This document shows positions 1 to 12,800 of a DNA stretch of 21,061 nt, piece after piece (position 1 is the stretch's first letter; each line of letters begins with the position of its first letter). Location of the stretch: contig JAAAKB020151763.1 of assembly GCA_010014835.2 (NCBI GenBank), positions 1 to 21,061 on the forward strand, read 5' to 3'. The notes beneath the pieces are model-generated. The model searched no databases. It had not been told where the DNA came from and saw only the letters and a list, made by a program, of their open reading frames with translations. The stretch comes from Apostichopus leukothele. Taxonomy: Eukaryota; Echinodermata; Holothuroidea; Aspidochirotida; Stichopodidae. A program made the position numbers and the translations under genes.

Positions 1-513
1 TGATGATTGTAAGGTTCTATTCATCCCAGTGCTTGCTCTACTTGTCATCCTTCATTCTTTAATATTCTATGATGAAACATTGAACATGGGAGTATGAATT
101 GATAGATGATGATTGTAAGGTTCTATTCATCCCAGTGCTTGCTCTACTTGTCATCCTTCAATCTTTAATATTCTATGATGAAATATTGAACATGGATGTA
201 TGAATTGATAGATGATGATTGTAAGGTTCTATTCATCCCATCGCTTGTTCTACTTGTCATCCTTCATTCTTTAATTTTCTATGATAAAATATTGAACATG
301 AAAGTATGAATTGATAGATGATGATTGTAAGGTTCTATTCATCCCAGTGCTTGCTCTACTTGTCATCCTTCATTCTTTAATATTCTATGATGAAATATTG
401 AACATGGACGTATGAATTGATAGATGATGATTGTAAGGTTCTATTCATCCCATAGCTTGTTCTACTTGTCATCCTTCATTCTTTAATATTCTATGATTCC
501 AGTGCTTGTTCTA
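1..513. repeat. 106-bp tandem repeat, about 4.7 copies
   Basis: Copies beginning with tgatgattgtaaggttctat start at 1, 107, 213, 319 and 425, an exact 106-bp spacing with a few base changes each. The last copy breaks off near 497 and is followed by a fragment matching its middle (about 495-513). The array touches the window edge and may continue upstream. It lies in the intron just before exon 1; no coding signal is seen. Confidence 0.97.
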
Positions 514-551
514 CAAGGTTATTATATTGTCATGTGATTGTTTGTTTTTAG

Positions 552-800
552 TTGATTCCGTAAGACCTTCACTCACTTGCTCTGGAAACATAGTATTGAC
601 AGTACTGGAAGGAGTTACAGAGAGATCTGTATCATGGCCTGACCCTGTCATAATGGATAACTCTGGCACTGTGTCATTGGTAAGCCAGTCCCACCAGTCA
701 GGAGATTCATTTCCTGTGGGAACAACTACAGTGTTATACATCTATCAAGATCCATCTGGAAATGTTGCAACTTGCAGTTTTGACATTATTATTGTCACAG
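552..800 (+). CDS. Exon 1 in window: HYR domain
   Basis: 83 codons, entered in phase 1 after an AG at 550-551 behind a T-rich tract and left at GT 801-802. It shows the full HYR pattern: a first cysteine near the start (LTCSGNIV), VSWPDP with the conserved tryptophan, DNSG, SFPVGTTTV, then DPSGN and CSFDI with the second cysteine. An ATG at 506 opens the same frame but lies in the intron upstream of the acceptor, so I do not take it as the start codon. The preceding exon must be upstream of the window. Confidence 0.92.
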
Positions 801-3800
801 GTAACACTTTTTAAAATTGATAATTTTCATACATTTGATGAGATGATATTTAATAGATGTATTTTTGCAGGCGGGTAGCGAGGAGAATTTGCCAAGGGAG
901 GGGCGAACCTGTAGGCAAACTATCAGAGCCGTATATTCGGCATTGAAAACTATGTAAGCGTAGCGCCACAATAAGTTGGCGCTACGCGTACAAGAAAACT
1001 TTGGCTGAAAATGCCTCCCAGATCGCTGGAAATAGCACTTCCCAGGCCTTGTATGTTGCATCTTAGCTTGAAATTACTAGCGATATCATAAAAACATACA
1101 GGGGGGTGGACGCCCCCTTCGGCCCCCCCCCTTGGCTACACGCCTGATATTTTGTTATATACAACAACCTACATTCCTTTGGATGTTCACTCACCATAGA
1201 CTTTAGTTTCAGACTATTCCACAATCCAGTTTTTTTTTGGCGAACAACAAGTATTAAAATTCCATGATGTAAACTAGTGAGATGGAGTCAGCTACTAATA
1301 CCAGTTACTGGAGTATTGTGTGTAAAGGTAACAGTGAGTGAGAAATGATTTTCCGGTGAGTAACAAAAGTTCCGATAACTGTTTTTATTTTTCAATCATC
1401 TGTTTAAGACACACTACAACTGTCCATTTGTTTTAACTTTCCTCCAGACAATCCATGTCAAATAAATACATGCCTGAATGGTGGAACGTGTATTGCTTTG
1501 GACTTGGATACTACTATGTGCGTCTGCCCACTCTGTTTTGAAGGAGATATCTGCCAATTTGGTGAGTATGTAAAAAAGAAAGGATGTACGTTATTTCATT
1601 TGGTTCTTCACTCAGAATCCAACAGCAGTCTGCTGTGGTAGCAGCTCCTGTATAATTATTTGTATTAGACATGAATCACTAATTATACCCTGTTTAATAG
1701 ACATGATTTGATTTGCTGGTATAGGTTTAGTAACCTATATCACCTTCAGTGTTTGACTAGTAAATAAATGTAAATACATGATGTAATATCTGGTGTGGTG
1801 GAATCGGCCCGTTAACACCATTTGCTGGATAAATAGTGTGCATAAAATATTACAAAGACAGTCTCATGAAATTACGCCCGTAACGCCCCTAACAGGGTTA
1901 AACTTGCCGAAAAGTTGTGAATTCAATGGAGCAGTTGTATGCCACCCTTTAGTCAGGATGGAAGTGGGACAATTACAAGTTGCGAACTAATAAAACACAA
2001 ACAAATAAATTGAATTTCACAGACAAAGGAAATGTGATACAGAACTGCCACCCAAGTGTCTACGAAGGAATATAAAGCTATATAACTTTTATATCTTGAG
2101 GTCATTGCAGTAATATGTATGTAACAATAATAAGTAAATTACTACTAGGTCAACCATATAAATAATAGTCAATATGTCAATTCATGCAATAGATTTGGAC
2201 TGCGCAGCTGACACAGAGGTCCATGTTCCTTAAGCCACGACATTGCTTGTTGTATAATGATGATAGTATAACGCTCCAGCACAAACACATTCTTTTACTG
2301 TACGATCAGAATACTACCCACAGGCTATAACCCTATATCACTACATACAACACACTAAGCTCTTTATGATACCGTTAGCCATACAATTTGGGGCAGTATT
2401 GCAGTACAAACAACTGTATAATTTGACCAATTTTTCACAAGTAACAATGCAAATTAACAATCCACATTAACAATAATATTCATTCAAAATGATAATCATG
2501 AATTAACCCAAAGTGGAACCCACCCATAAGTCAACAAACACAACAAAACTTCACAGGGCATGGAGATAATTTCACTCTACCTTGCTCCTAAAACTTAGGT
2601 TTGTAGTCATAATTTTAAGGACCATTTGCCCAGAGTACAATGAGAACACAGACTTGAGCTTGCTTAAACTATGACAAATATAAAGTTACATGACAAACTG
2701 GCCAACAGATATCATTGGGCATCGTTTTACACATATACAACGAAATGCTCTTTTAGAGACCAATGATACAAGTGTTCTTACTAAACATAACTTCAAGAGA
2801 CCTCTGTCCTCGCGTGGCTTGAACATTACACATGGCTACAAAGGATCCATTACGAAGGATATCGTCACGAGAGCTGGACAGCTGAAAAGAGGAGAGAACA
2901 AACAAATTAGCATATGAAGCCAAAGCATGACACTATACACTCAAAGTTGGGGGGGGAGGGGGGGAGGGTGTCACATAACCACTGAGGACAATTGAAACAA
3001 TACTCATCAGATTAAACTACTGGAACTACTCAAAGGGTGATGCCTGGATGTACGGAGGAGCCTACTTGTCTCTGCTCAGGGCATGACACTCTTACAGTAT
3101 CAGACACATGGCTATGACAATACTAGAAGCTGGTTGCATTGTACTTAACTTTCTCATTAAATGACAAGATGTTGTGTAAAGAGTATCATAATTGATTTTG
3201 TCTTTCAGCTATTGATCCATGTGAGGGGAATCTCTGTGGTTCAGGATCAACTTGTATCCCTGTTTCAGATAGCTGTACCCTCTATACCTGTGAATGTCCT
3301 AGATGTTTCACAGGACAATTTTGCACAGAAGGTAATTTCTTTCACAACTAAGCTCAATTAATGAATTTGAAATCTGTATTTCATCAGCAGAAATATTGCC
3401 TATATTTGGCCTAGTTGCATAGTAAACATGAACTGTGTGCAACTTGTGTATAATTCAGGTAAAATGTTTGTTCACGGGGAGATCTTGGTGAAACTTCATA
3501 AAAAGTATGTAGACCCTCCGATGTAAGTATAAGAACCCTATTAATATTAGTGAACGTTGAAGGTCAGTTGAGGTCAACATTGATCAAAATCTCGCAAACA
3601 TGATATCTTCAATACATATAGCTTGCATAAACTTTGTTCATGATATGTTGATCCACCTATGTTGCAGATGTAACCAGAAACATTGTTAACATGATAACTG
3701 CAACAGTAATACCTTTGATGAAATTCATACTTGGTGTTAAGGTCCACTTTACATGAATCTAATTGTTTTCAGTGTTAGTAGAAATTTTTATTCGTGGTCA

Positions 3801-6800
3801 ACAGAAGTCTGAAAACCTTGTAAAACACAAATAGTTAACTCAAAATGTAATACTTGAGTGGAGTTCATGTAGGTAGATCCATACTAGTGGAAAATCCTTG
3901 CTCGGCATAAATTCAAAATTTAGAAGTGTTTTGATAAAAATGTGACCAGGAACCACTAACCCTAATTGGCATTCATGTTCAACATTGTGTGTAGATGAAG
4001 GTACACAAGTGATAACGGTGCAACATTGCTTTGTAATTTGGTGGTTTGCATCTTACTGAAGAGGTTTTTTTTCTGGAAATGGGCAATTCCTTGTACAGCA
4101 GGTAACACTGTATTAGTTTTGACAATAAGGATGACAAAACAGTCTTCAACTGAAAGGTATTGTCACAGCATATGCCACCAGATGAATTAATAAATAGACC
4201 CAAGTCATTACTTTGCCAGAGTACTTTGTTATTTTGACTTGTTAAGAGCTGCATCATTTTTGTCTAGCTTTATGAAGTTTTACACTTTTGATTCACTTGT
4301 TTCATTGCTTAATTGTGTCAGCTTTTCTGATATATCGTATTTGATTAAGATGCTTGTGAAGTGAACTCTGCTTTAACCATTTTTAAATATATATTCAATG
4401 TGATAGGTTGAAATTATCAATCAATTGATTCAGTATTCAACTCATACTTTTGTTTCAGTTGGTAACGTATGTGATGCCAATGATTGTGTCAATGGAGCTG
4501 TCTGCCAGCCTGATCCTGTTGATTGTACACTGTATGTCTGCCAGTGTCCACCATGCTTTTCTGGAGCAAGCTGTGAACAACGTTAGTAGCCAGTTCTTTA
4601 TTACTACCAATGATAAGCTATATATGTTTGAACAACAACTGGTCTAAACCACATGCAATAATCCTCATCAAACTATGATGACAGTTTATATGCAAAACAT
4701 CTTGAACATGACCTTAGAGAAATGTTGGTTATATTTTCGGTCGAACATATATATGACTTTGAAGGATATGTTACCGGAATTGAGCCAGTATATATCAAAC
4801 GAAAGTTTTGAAGACGGTCATTGTTTTTTAATTCAGGGCAAATGAAAAAAAACACTTGTTTAACCCCTGTCCCCTTAGCTTGTCCCAATGCCAAGATAAA
4901 ATTTCAATACAGTTTAGTATATGGGGAAAGTTACATGTTACAGTAATTATGCCAATGCACATAGGTAAGACAGAGAATAGTGTCCCAGTTTCATTGTTTC
5001 TGATTCCCAAAAAGGGTTTTCATAATTCAAGTCAGTATTTGATTAGATTGTTTGATCTGTTTTGACCAGCACAAAATAACCTTTCCAAACCCATTGTAGT
5101 TTGTCCATGGATATTGGATGCTTTCTCGTGCAGTAATTTTGAAAATATATTCTGCTTTTGATTTCTTTGTACAGGTGCTGATGGATGTGTTCCAAACCCT
5201 TGTGTCAATAGTGGAGTCTGTTCAAATCTTAACATCATGGAGTGCAATGCCTATCGGTGTGATTGCGTTGGCTGCTTTTCTGGATATAACTGTGAACTAC
5301 GTATGTTGCAGCTGCTTTGATAATTTCCTTAGTACTACATTTCACTGATACCGCCAATCTTCGCCAATTCATTGTGTTGTCTCGACACACAGTAACTAAA
5401 CAACCTGTTGACGATGCATTCTTTTCTGTGCAATGATCATAAGCAGTATATTGACAACAATGTGTTAATATGTACTTTGTGACAGGGAGAATGGGGAGGT
5501 AGCACACACTTGAGAGTCTTCAAAGAATTTATAACTCTCAAGATGACGTTGAAACAGTGCAATAATTGGAAATACTCATGGACTCATATAGTGTTATTGT
5601 TAGTTTTGTAATATTGTTACTTCTGATGGAGGATTGCAGCATATTGTGAAGTTTAGAGATTGCATGGTTTTAGTGTGTAAAGTTCCTTAAAGAAAGGGAA
5701 CCTAAGCAATTGTGATGTGGTACAGCTAGAGTACATTGCATATTCTTATCCAACCTTTCAGAAACTTCTCATATACTCGTTTTTCATGACACCATTTAAA
5801 ATATCCTGAACAAATGTCAAATGATTTTCCTGCAAGGGGTGAACAATGGTAGAGGTTAGAGTTATTTTTAGTTGCCTTGTGCTTTATAAAGCAATGCTCC
5901 TTTCTTTAGTGTATCCAGAGCTGTATACATCCATGAATATCCTAGGATATGGACTGATCCATTGCTGACTTTTGCAAATTGTTTTTCCATTTTGAACATT
6001 TAAAGTTCTTTTAAAAAATGACTGTTTTTTCTACTTTCAGCCATACCAAACCCATGTGATAATTTCCCTTGTTTGAATGGAGGAACGTGTACCAGAAATA
6101 TTGAAGTGTGTGCTTCCTACACATGCCGATGTCGAACAGGATTTGATGGTGACAACTGTGAGCAACGTAAGCCATTCAGTTTATGCTGACTTTAAATTAT
6201 TCTGATGATCCTCGATGTAAGTTTTGTCAGCATTCAATGACAAGTAGGTTGGTGTATTGATCAATGTTAAATGATCACTTGAAGAGTAAGATTATTCTAA
6301 AACAAATCTAAATAAAACAATTGTTGACTTCTGATGGAGATAATGTTTTTGCAGGAATCGATAAATGTTGGTCTATACTGACTGCTGTCCTGTAACTAAC
6401 GAAGACCCTATGTTACCCTGTGAACCTGTCGCAACTTCTCTTGCCATATATTCCAACTCGCACACTTCGTTCCTCCAACAAACTGTATTTAACTGTTCTT
6501 AAATCATGCTTGAAGACCTATGGTTACAGAGGCTTTGAATACTCTGGCTCTTATCTCTGGAACAAGTTACCAGATCACATTCGAACATGCTATAAACTTT
6601 CTACATTCAAAAGTCTACTTAAGACTCATCTTTTCACTTGTTCTTTTGTAATATAATTTGCTTTCTTTGTAAATCCCCTTGAGCAGTGACATTTGTCTAC
6701 TGATTTGGCGCTATATAAGTCTCATTTATTATTATTATTATTATTATGATTATTACCTTCCAAACAGTGTAGTAAATTGTTTGAATGCAATGAACTAAAG

Positions 6801-9800
6801 TGAGCTTTTTGTGTATTACAGAGGTCACAGCACTGGCGAATCCATGTAACAGCTTCCCTTGCCGGAATGGTGCGTCGTGTATGTCTGCTCCTGGTGAGAC
6901 TACTTATGTCTGTCTTTGCAGATCTGGATACTCTGGAATCAACTGCGATATGATGTCAGGTACAATACAAACTTATATCTGTTTTAGAACCAATACAAAT
7001 TAACATCTGTTTGTAGCAGTAATGCACATAAAAACATTTCACTTTTTTAAATTAATCTCTGTTGTTATAATTACTTTTACAGCTTCATTTACCACATGTT
7101 ATTTCAACACTGAAAAGATCAACATCAAAAATCAAGAAGAAGTACAAGTTTATTATCCCTCAGCAAACAAACTCAATAAAGATTCTATTTCATCATGTTA
7201 CTAAAGTTTTGTTTCCTGTATTATACCTTTGAAGCATTGCAAGCCCTTCAGCATGTCCTTAGAGTACAACAAACTTACTGCTTGTGGTATAAGATCTGTG
7301 TTTTTTGATGGAAAATGTGTACTTAACAGTAACCCTACTGGTTAATGAAACACATTTCTTTCAAGCACACTAAAATGATGGTTTCTAGGATTTTTTAGAT
7401 TTTATGATGTTCTGTCGTGTTGGTTTCTTAGGTTCTAGCTTCAATTGGAATTTTCACTTTTTAGCATTCAAATTGTAGATTTTGTATTCAATCTGTTTTA
7501 TCGCTAAACTCTTCACCAGTGCTTTTAATCGTTTTTCGATCTAATATTCCTGTATATATCTGTAGATGGTATATGTATTTACTGTTTTATGTATTTACTG
7601 TTTTATGTCATTGTATATTCTAGATTGTTTCTTAAGCGCACAGATGCATCGCACGTAGTGCGCTATATAAGATTTTATTTACATTACATACAATGGAATA
7701 AGTGAACATCTCTACATAGAACCACATACTCTAACTTTAATTTCTTTCAGTTCCTGGTGCTGACTTGTGTTCAATCAACACTTGCCAAAATGGTGGCAAC
7801 TGTTTTGTGAGCTTTGATAGTGGAAGTCCAGCTGGTTTCTACCAACCTCAGTATGTTTGTTTATGTGCAGCAGGGTTTACTGGATTCAACTGTTTCAGTA
7901 TTACTGGTAAATTACTTTGTTATTCATATGGCACTTGTTAACTGAAGAAATTGAATTACAATAAAATGATGATTCATTATACCTATTTACATAGCAAGCA
8001 TATTTGATGAACCATTATTAGATGGATAGTTTACTAATTATCTTTTCAATTAATAAGATTAATTAGAAGAAACTGAACTTAGGCCCTTGAACTTCTTGCA
8101 TGTATCATCAGATGACTCACTCCATGTAGGAACTAATTCTGATTCATACACCTATGATAATCATTATCATTAAGGTAGTATCATTTGTTAAAAGTTCAAA
8201 GCTTTGACAATAGTTTTTCACTGTATTATAGCTATTAATGTAATATGGTAGGCAAAGGACTTCTTGAGATGGTTTGTCATTAAGAGTAATACATGACTAT
8301 TCTCTTTTGTCATTTGGAATCAATGATGTTTTAAGAATCTCACAGGCAAAGGTCTTCTTGAGATGGTTTGTCATTAAGAGTAATACATGACTATTCTCTT
8401 TTGTCATTTTGGAATCAATGATGTTTTAAGAATCTCATAGGCAAAGGTCTTCTTGAGATGGTTTGTCATTAAGAGTAATACATGATGCTGATTTCTCTGC
8501 AACCTTGGTAGCTCCTGACATGGATCCCTGTAGTCAGTCAACGGGGCCTGGATGTCTGAACGGAGGAACGTGTGTTAATACTTACAACAGCTTCTCAAGA
8601 GACGTGGACTATGTCTGCACTTGTGTAAGACCATATACTGGGAAGAACTGTGAGAGGACATGTAAGCTTATTGATAGCTGTTATTGGCAGCTTTATTTCC
8701 ATCTCTATACAAATTGTCTGAGGATTCCTATATCTTTAAGCAAAGTATTTTCAGACCTACTGTCAATATAGAATGCCTGAGCTGTCACGTCCACTATAAT
8801 TCTATAAAGAAAAGCAGAATCACGAGAAATGTATATTTCTTTGGTTGACATTTTTAAATGGGCCAAAAGAGTTTACTTGTAGGTTCAATACTATTTATGA
8901 TGTGACTTAATATGTAAATGATTAGTGGCATCGGATGTTTATCACATTCATTGAATACAAATCAGTCACTTCATTAGTAATTGATTTTTTATTTGACTGT
9001 TTTTTTTTATCAGATGTTGATCCTTGTAACAGTGCTCCATGCCAGTTTGGAGGAACTTGTACTTCGTTCCAGGAATACTTCATATGTACTTGCGATGTTG
9101 GTTTCTCGGGCACGTTCTGTCATATACCAACCTGTGAGTAACCCACAACTCAATAGTTGTTTTGGATTACACGTTATATGTATTTAGGCTGTTTTAAACT
9201 TTTACATTAATTGTCTTACTATACTATAGTTTCTCATACTTATTTATATTTAAACATTGACTACGGTTTAATCTATTTTACTATTTACGTACTTCTGAAT
9301 TTTTTTTGGACTATTGCGTTTTGGGCTTCTTTTTTTTTAATTAAGTTTTTTTTTTTTTTTAGTATCGTTTAGTACGGGTGTTTTTTTTTGGTTTCTTTTT
9401 GGTTTTACAGTTTTTGCCTTATTGGTTCTATATATTTAATATTTTGGTCATTGTTACTATTTGTTTTTAGGTTTTACATTTGTAAAGCGCTTTGAGCAGC
9501 TTTGCTGATTATGCGCTATATAAATATTACTTATTATGATTATTATGTATTCAAGTTCTATAAGTTTTATTATGTTAGGTAACTTGGTAATTGTTTTCTT
9601 TAGTCTGAGTTTTTATGGGTTGTGAGCTTATATTGATCTCAGCTATCATCAGATTAGTAAAAGTTATATGATCATCATTTGTGAATTGTTACATCTTTAT
9701 GCCTATTTCACTATATTTTGTATTCATATGTTTGGTGAAGTTTGTTATTCTCTTTAATTTATGCATTACAGTGGACATAACTGCTCCGGTTGTAAGGAAC

Positions 9801-12800
9801 TGTCCAGAGAACATAGTACTGAACAGTCGATTTAATGAGCCTGTGGTGGGTGTCTGGATAGCACCTACAGCGTCTGATGACAGCGGATTTGTTGATGTCT
9901 TATTTGTGTCCCACATGTCTGGTTTCCTGTTTCCTCCTGGTGACACAGCAGTATCCTACATATATGTCGATCCATCCAACAACCAAGCAGCATGCTCCTT
10001 TGTCGTCTCAGTTCTTGGATGTAAGTATAACGGTACAACTTCAAAAACAATGTGAGGCCACGCTACCAGGTGGGGCCCAAACCTGAGGTGGTGCCAAAAC
10101 CTGAGGTGGTGCCAAAACCCGAGGGAACTGAAACAGGACACTTAAATATCCATGCTTTACATATTACGTGACAAGGCACTTTGTTCCACCCTTAACTTTA
10201 TTGACATTACACAGGCTAACACCCCCTCCCTTCCTCCAACCCAACCCACCCCATTCCTTTCTTTCAATGCCTCGCCTCTTCCTCCTACACTGCACTTACT
10301 GATGCACCACAATTCACATGTAAAAAATAATAATGATATTGTTGACATAGAATGAAACAAATTGCACAACTTTACATTAATCTCTTAAGGAAGGTTCTCT
10401 ATAACAGAATGATGTTGCATTGCTTAAGGTGATACTTGATCAGTATAAAGATAATTGTCTCTTTCAATTTAACCCAACCATGAGAGTAGGCAATCTAATG
10501 AGATATTACCTACTGTACAATTCAATATATATCTTCCCTTTTTCTTCTCCTCCGCCTCCTCCTCCTCCTACTCAGCTGTGACTGTCCCTGCCATCTCAAT
10601 CGTTGGGTGTCCAGGTGATATCAATTTAAGAACTCTAACAGGTTCTGCAGTTGCTCTTTGGACTAGTCCAACAGCAAGTAGCAGTAGTGGTCGGACTTTG
10701 AATACTATGCAATCCCAATTCAGTGGATCATCATTCAACTTGGGAACAACCGTTGTGATCTATACTTACTCTGACAACTTAAGCAATCAAGCTTCCTGCA
10801 TCTTCACTGTGACCGTAGCATTTGGTAAGAAAGAAAACCCTGGTTTTAGGACTATATTCAATCCAATATTGACACGATCTGAGTCAAGTGTTTTACCCAG
10901 TTAAGATGAATACAATGAATGTCAGAGACTCTTGATGAAGCTTTGGATGGTAGTTAATTTGTGAATAATGGGTTCAAGTTATGGTTGCATTATATGATAC
11001 AGTCTCAGTACGCAAATAATATAATTCTTGACAGTCCACTCAAAGTCGTAGTGTGTAACGTTGTTACAGAGTACATATGCAACGCCCTGTAGTAGACTTG
11101 TATACAAAAACACTCATTGGTACAATGTAGATACAGAGGCACAGATAATTGTGAAGGAAGAAATCCCCATGGACTTAAATTCACATTTTATGTGAAGACA
11201 TAAAGCAAGATTTTTGTTTGGTATAGCCAATGTTAGTGTGATTAAAGGCATTATAAGTACTTTGAACATCAGGCCACAAAGACATCTAACATATCATTGA
11301 AAGTGTCCTAAGCTGAAAATCATGATGATACACAGTAGCTCTATATGCAATAATTAAAGGTATTGAAAGAATTTGATTGCCAGGCTACAAAGAGATCTTA
11401 TGTAGCAGTATAAGTATCCCAAAACTCACATATATGATGATACACTGTGATAGAATAATTAAAGGCATCGTTTGCTAAGTACTTCATATATAGTTACTAT
11501 TATTTAAACTCATGATAATACCTTCAAGTATTTAGTTTTAATCATTGGTGCTGTTAAGGCGATATATTTTTGCTATGCATTTTAATACTCGGCAGGCAGT
11601 GAGTGCTAAAGGCCACTGTAATTTAATGAATTGCAATTTTCCTTTTTCTTTGAAGAAACTGGCATATCTATTAGAAACTGTCCAAATGAGGTCAGAGTCA
11701 CCACAACGGATCCTGACGGGAGAGCAGTCGCCACATGGACTGAACCTGAAGGCACTGCTGCCAATCCTCCTGTGATGAGAGTATCTACCCATCGGCCTGG
11801 TACTCCGTTCCCAGTGGGATCAACAACAGTCACCTATACATTCACTGATAACTCTGGAAACAGGGAGACCTGTATCTTCCCTGTAATTGTCACTGGTAGG
11901 TCAATGACAAAGAAGTTACTATCATACTACTTTAAATGATGATACTGGTTTGGTATTGTGTTTTATATTTCTTTGTTGGTATTTTAGTGTATTATTATAA
12001 AAGTCAAGTAGCATAGATTTTGTAGTATGTTTAGTATTGCAATATTGGTACAACAGTTTCTTTGTGGTAACAAGTGAACAGTTTGTTGCTAATCAAGTAG
12101 GTCACTCGATCAGCACATCACAGACTTTTATCTTCAAATGAAGTTACGTGTTTGTGATATCGATAAATGTCTCTCATGTAAGATACTGAAGTTACCTTTA
12201 GCAAGTATGTGAAATCAAATTTGATTTGCAAAATTCCAAATATGTACAGTAATTAGTTACCTAGAGCATGCATATATATATTGCTTTGTTTTGGAAAGAT
12301 ATTGAATATTTCACCATTTACTTGTTTTCTTAGTTTCTACAGCTGCAATCCGGATACTGAACTGTCCAAATGATATTACACAACCAGCGGGATTTGGAGG
12401 AGCTGGGACAGAATTCACCTGGACACCACCCACAGGGTTTGACAGGCTAAATAATGCCATCGTTCCACAAGTTAATAGGAATCCTCCAGTCTTTTTATCC
12501 CCAAATCAGGAATTGATGATTACCTATACATTCATTTCTGGGACAGACATCTCTACTTGTACTTTCACTCTTAGAGTTGGTAAGTTACAATTTTATGTTT
12601 CCCAAATGTCTTGTTGGTCTTTCATATAAACGCCGTTCATAAAACACTGCTGTACATAAAAAAGTTTATGTTGACCATATGTTTTTCTTTGTTTTTGTTT
12701 TATTTCTTTTTCAGGTAAACAACCTTTTAATTTGTTATGTGGTAGGGTGACAATTCAATTTAAACTATGATTATTTTGTGAATTCTTATCAAGATTTGTA

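Noticed and set aside
1-513. CRISPR array
   Set aside because: The whole 106-bp unit is repeated without unique spacers, and the window is eukaryotic.
506-551. ATG at 506 in frame with exon 1 as the gene start
   Set aside because: It lies upstream of a good acceptor, gives no signal peptide, and all other exons enter in phase 1, so exon 1 is most likely internal.
2690-2917. 75-residue open frame in intron 2 as an exon or gene
   Set aside because: No recognisable domain and no phase 1 splice sites around it.
4828-5247. Minus- and plus-strand open frames in intron 4 and over exon 5
   Set aside because: No domain features; the part over exon 5 is a shadow of the EGF frame.
6420-6656. Open frame as an exon of the main gene
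   Set aside because: The residues match a LINE ORF2 C-terminus and it is followed by a LINE-type tail.
7022-7204. Open frame after an acceptor-like site as a further exon
   Set aside because: It has no EGF or HYR pattern and ends in a stop; exon 7 joins exon 8 in phase without it.
9689-10141. Minus-strand open frames across exon 11
   Set aside because: They are reverse shadows of the HYR exon and the 18-bp repeat.
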